Shown here in pieces: positions 5,961 through 7,156 of a DNA stretch of 7,156 nucleotides (positions are counted from its first letter, which is position 1; every line of letters starts with the position of its first letter). Both the position numbers and the translations under genes were made by a program. The notes beneath the pieces were generated by a model, which saw only the letters and a program-made list of their open reading frames with translations, was not told the DNA's origin and ran no database searches. Origin of the DNA: Lachnospiraceae bacterium (lineage in GTDB: Bacteria; Bacillota; Clostridia; Lachnospirales; Lachnospiraceae); contig JAGAEH010000247.1 of the NCBI GenBank assembly GCA_017613225.1, positions 1-7,156 on the forward strand, in the 5' to 3' direction.

Positions 5961-6043
5961 TATTATGCCTGTTTTCCCGCTTGCGAAAGAACGATCACAG
6001 AACAGACCATACAAAAATAGATCATGAAGGGGGATCAAGTATC

Positions 6044-7156
6044 ATGAGTAATACTTTTCATAACATTGACATAAAAGGCGCAATGGGAATCAAGGGCAGA
6101 AAGGGATACGGCGTGAGCGTCGCCATTGCCGGAAAAGACGGGATCGAGACCTACTGCGCGGGCAGCGGCCGTTTCGGACAGGACTTCCCGGTCAACCCGG
6201 ACATGCTGTTCCAGGCGGGTTCCGTATCCAAGCCTGCCTTTGCGGCGACGGTGCTGCGGTATGTGGACAAGGGAATCATCGACCTGGACGCAGACATCTC
6301 GGGCGTCGTGCCGGAATACGCGAAGAGCCCGATGACCTTTTCCGCGCTGCTGTCCCACACGGCCGGGTTCAACCTTCACGGCTTTCCCGGATACAGGGCT
6401 GATCACGAACTTTTCTCCCTGGAGGACGTGCTGGACGGCAAAGGGATCACGCCCAGGCTCCGGAGGATCAGGCCCTACGGCAAGCAGTACATGTATTCCG
6501 GCGGTGGCACCACCCTGGCGGAGCTGGCCTTCACCCGCATCACCGGGACGACGCTGCGGGAGGCCTTCCAAAAGGAGGTGGCGGAACCGCTGGGACTCGC
6601 CCGCTCCGGCTATTTCCAGCCCCTGGACGAGGACAAAGTGGAAAACGCGGCATTCGGCGGCAGGCTGGGCCTTAAAGAGGACCCTGCCCACGGCTATCAT
6701 TATTACCCGGAACACGCGGCGGCGGGCCTTTGGACGACGCCCACGGATCTGACAAAGCTCGGCATCGCCCTGTCCCGGAGCTGGCGCGGGGGCGGCTTCC
6801 TCAAACAGGATACCGCGCGGCGCATGCTGACGCCGGTCCTGGAAAACTACGGACTGTGCGTGATGAACTTCCGGGGCGATTTCGGTTACCACGGCGGCTG
6901 GAACGAGGGCTTTTTGACGGAGTGGTTCTTCTCGCTGCGGGACGATCTTTGCGTGGCCAGCATGCACAACAGAGCCACGGAGCGTTACGACTGGCAGCAG
7001 ACGAAGACCGCCATCGCACTGTTCCAGGACATGGAGGAAGCCATGATGGGAGACGTCGACAAGTCGGGCTGGGAGGCTTACTGCGGCAAATACGAGCAGC
7101 TGATCGAGGACTTCCGCGTGGAGGAGGTCTTTATGCAGGACGGCGATCTGTACATC
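6044..7156 (+). CDS. Serine beta-lactamase-like hydrolase (class C/PBP fold), 3' end outside window
   Basis: The frame is open for 371 codons to the window edge. The beta-lactamase-family (PF00144 type) signatures are in order: the SxxK tetrad GSVSK (59-63; nucleophile S60, K63), LLSHTAG (102-108), YSG (151-153) at the YxN position, EPLGLARSGY (181-190) and HGG (283-285) at the KTG/HxG position. From about 343, WEAYCGKYE...DGDLYI looks like the start of the beta-barrel C-terminal domain common in this group. There is no signal peptide (MSNTFHNIDIKG), so it appears cytosolic, pointing to an esterase/peptidase-type hydrolase more than a drug-resistance enzyme (inference). ATG 6044 follows AAGGGGGAT. 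The same frame stays open upstream to ATG 5855, adding 63 Arg/His-rich residues unlike the family. The N-terminus contains IKGAMG, resembling the IKGPAG/IKGAAG of the other two gene-start modules. Confidence 0.88.
   Translation, partial: MSNTFHNIDIKGAMGIKGRKGYGVSVAIAGKDGIETYCAGSGRFGQDFPVNPDMLFQAGSVSKPAFAATVLRYVDKGIIDLDADISGVVPEYAKSPMTFSALLSHTAGFNLHGFPGYRADHELFSLEDVLDGKGITPRLRRIRPYGKQYMYSGGGTTLAELAFTRITGTTLREAFQKEVAEPLGLARSGYFQPLDEDKVENAAFGGRLGLKEDPAHGYHYYPEHAAAGLWTTPTDLTKLGIALSRSWRGGGFLKQDTARRMLTPVLENYGLCVMNFRGDFGYHGGWNEGFLTEWFFSLRDDLCVASMHNRATERYDWQQTKTAIALFQDMEEAMMGDVDKSGWEAYCGKYEQLIEDFRVEEVFMQDGDLYI

Larger units (their letters stand above)
5761..6043 (+). promoter_or_regulatory. Long structured 5' leader upstream of the hydrolase
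   Basis: From the predicted transcription start near 5767 to ATG 6044 there are about 277 nt of leader. It contains a short leader ORF (5807-5833), a perfect 7-bp hairpin (5858-5875), a small palindrome ACTTTCGGAAAGT (5901-5913), a long hairpin (5916-5960) followed by a T-rich stretch, and a ribosome binding site AAGGGGGAT (6027-6035) 9-10 nt from the start. It looks more AT-rich than the flanking genes. The arrangement resembles attenuation leaders. I do not recognise it as a known riboswitch or T-box and see no T-box consensus sequence. Confidence 0.5.

Noticed and set aside
5855..6043. Use of ATG 5855 as the true hydrolase start
   Set aside because: The extra 63 residues do not resemble the family N-terminus, and ATG 6044 has a better ribosome binding site; kept only as a finding.
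6024..6047. Seven-codon ORF (MKGDQVS) whose TGA overlaps the hydrolase ATG
   Set aside because: It has no Shine-Dalgarno sequence and is very short; the overlap is probably fortuitous.
6035..6967. Antisense open frame of 310 codons opposite the hydrolase
   Set aside because: The + frame has complete beta-lactamase-family motifs; the antisense product shows none.

Overview
The window looks like chromosomal DNA from a Gram-positive anaerobe, most likely a gut or rumen member of the Clostridia (Lachnospiraceae or a related group). The reasons are strong AGGAGG-type ribosome binding sites, moderately GC-rich coding sequence, and a secreted protein built from modules typical of clostridial surface proteins: a WWLRSPG/GVRPAVYL (DUF6273-like) domain followed by lysine-rich Ig/MBG-type repeats. 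All recognisable genes lie on the + strand. No tRNA, rRNA, CRISPR array, transposase or integrase is visible.

Layout: (1) the last codons of an unidentified upstream ORF (3-77); (2) a SAM-dependent methyltransferase that ends early (82-603), with a remnant of its continuation in another frame; (3) a two-domain ORF (617-2266) joining an aminoglycoside/choline-kinase-like phosphotransferase to a complete CinA-C/PncC-type NMN deamidase domain; (4) a secreted multidomain protein (2362-4347); (5) a YjjG-family HAD nucleotidase (4380-5171), overlapping by 16 nt (6) a small P-loop kinase-like protein (5156-5695); (7) a 348-nt non-coding region with a near-consensus promoter, an 8-codon leader ORF and strong hairpins (5696-6043); (8) a serine beta-lactamase-like hydrolase that runs off the right edge (6044-7156).

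Genes 2-6 are closely spaced, with gaps of 13, 95 and 32 nt and one overlap, and no convincing internal terminator, so they may be read as one polycistronic unit. The deamidase domain, nucleotidase and P-loop protein could all act on nucleotides or their phosphates, but a shared pathway is only an inference. The hydrolase appears to have its own promoter and a long structured leader.

Two signals stand out. First, a direct repeat of about 54 bp (43/54 identical by hand count) covers a ribosome binding site, ATG and first codons. One copy is in frame inside the phosphotransferase/PncC ORF exactly at the domain junction (1727-1780), and the other is at the start of the nucleotidase gene (4368-4421). 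This suggests that the fusion arose at, or could be remodelled through, a mobile gene-start module. Second, the hydrolase leader has the architecture of an attenuation-type regulatory RNA (promoter, leader peptide, hairpins, distant start codon) that I cannot assign to a known family.
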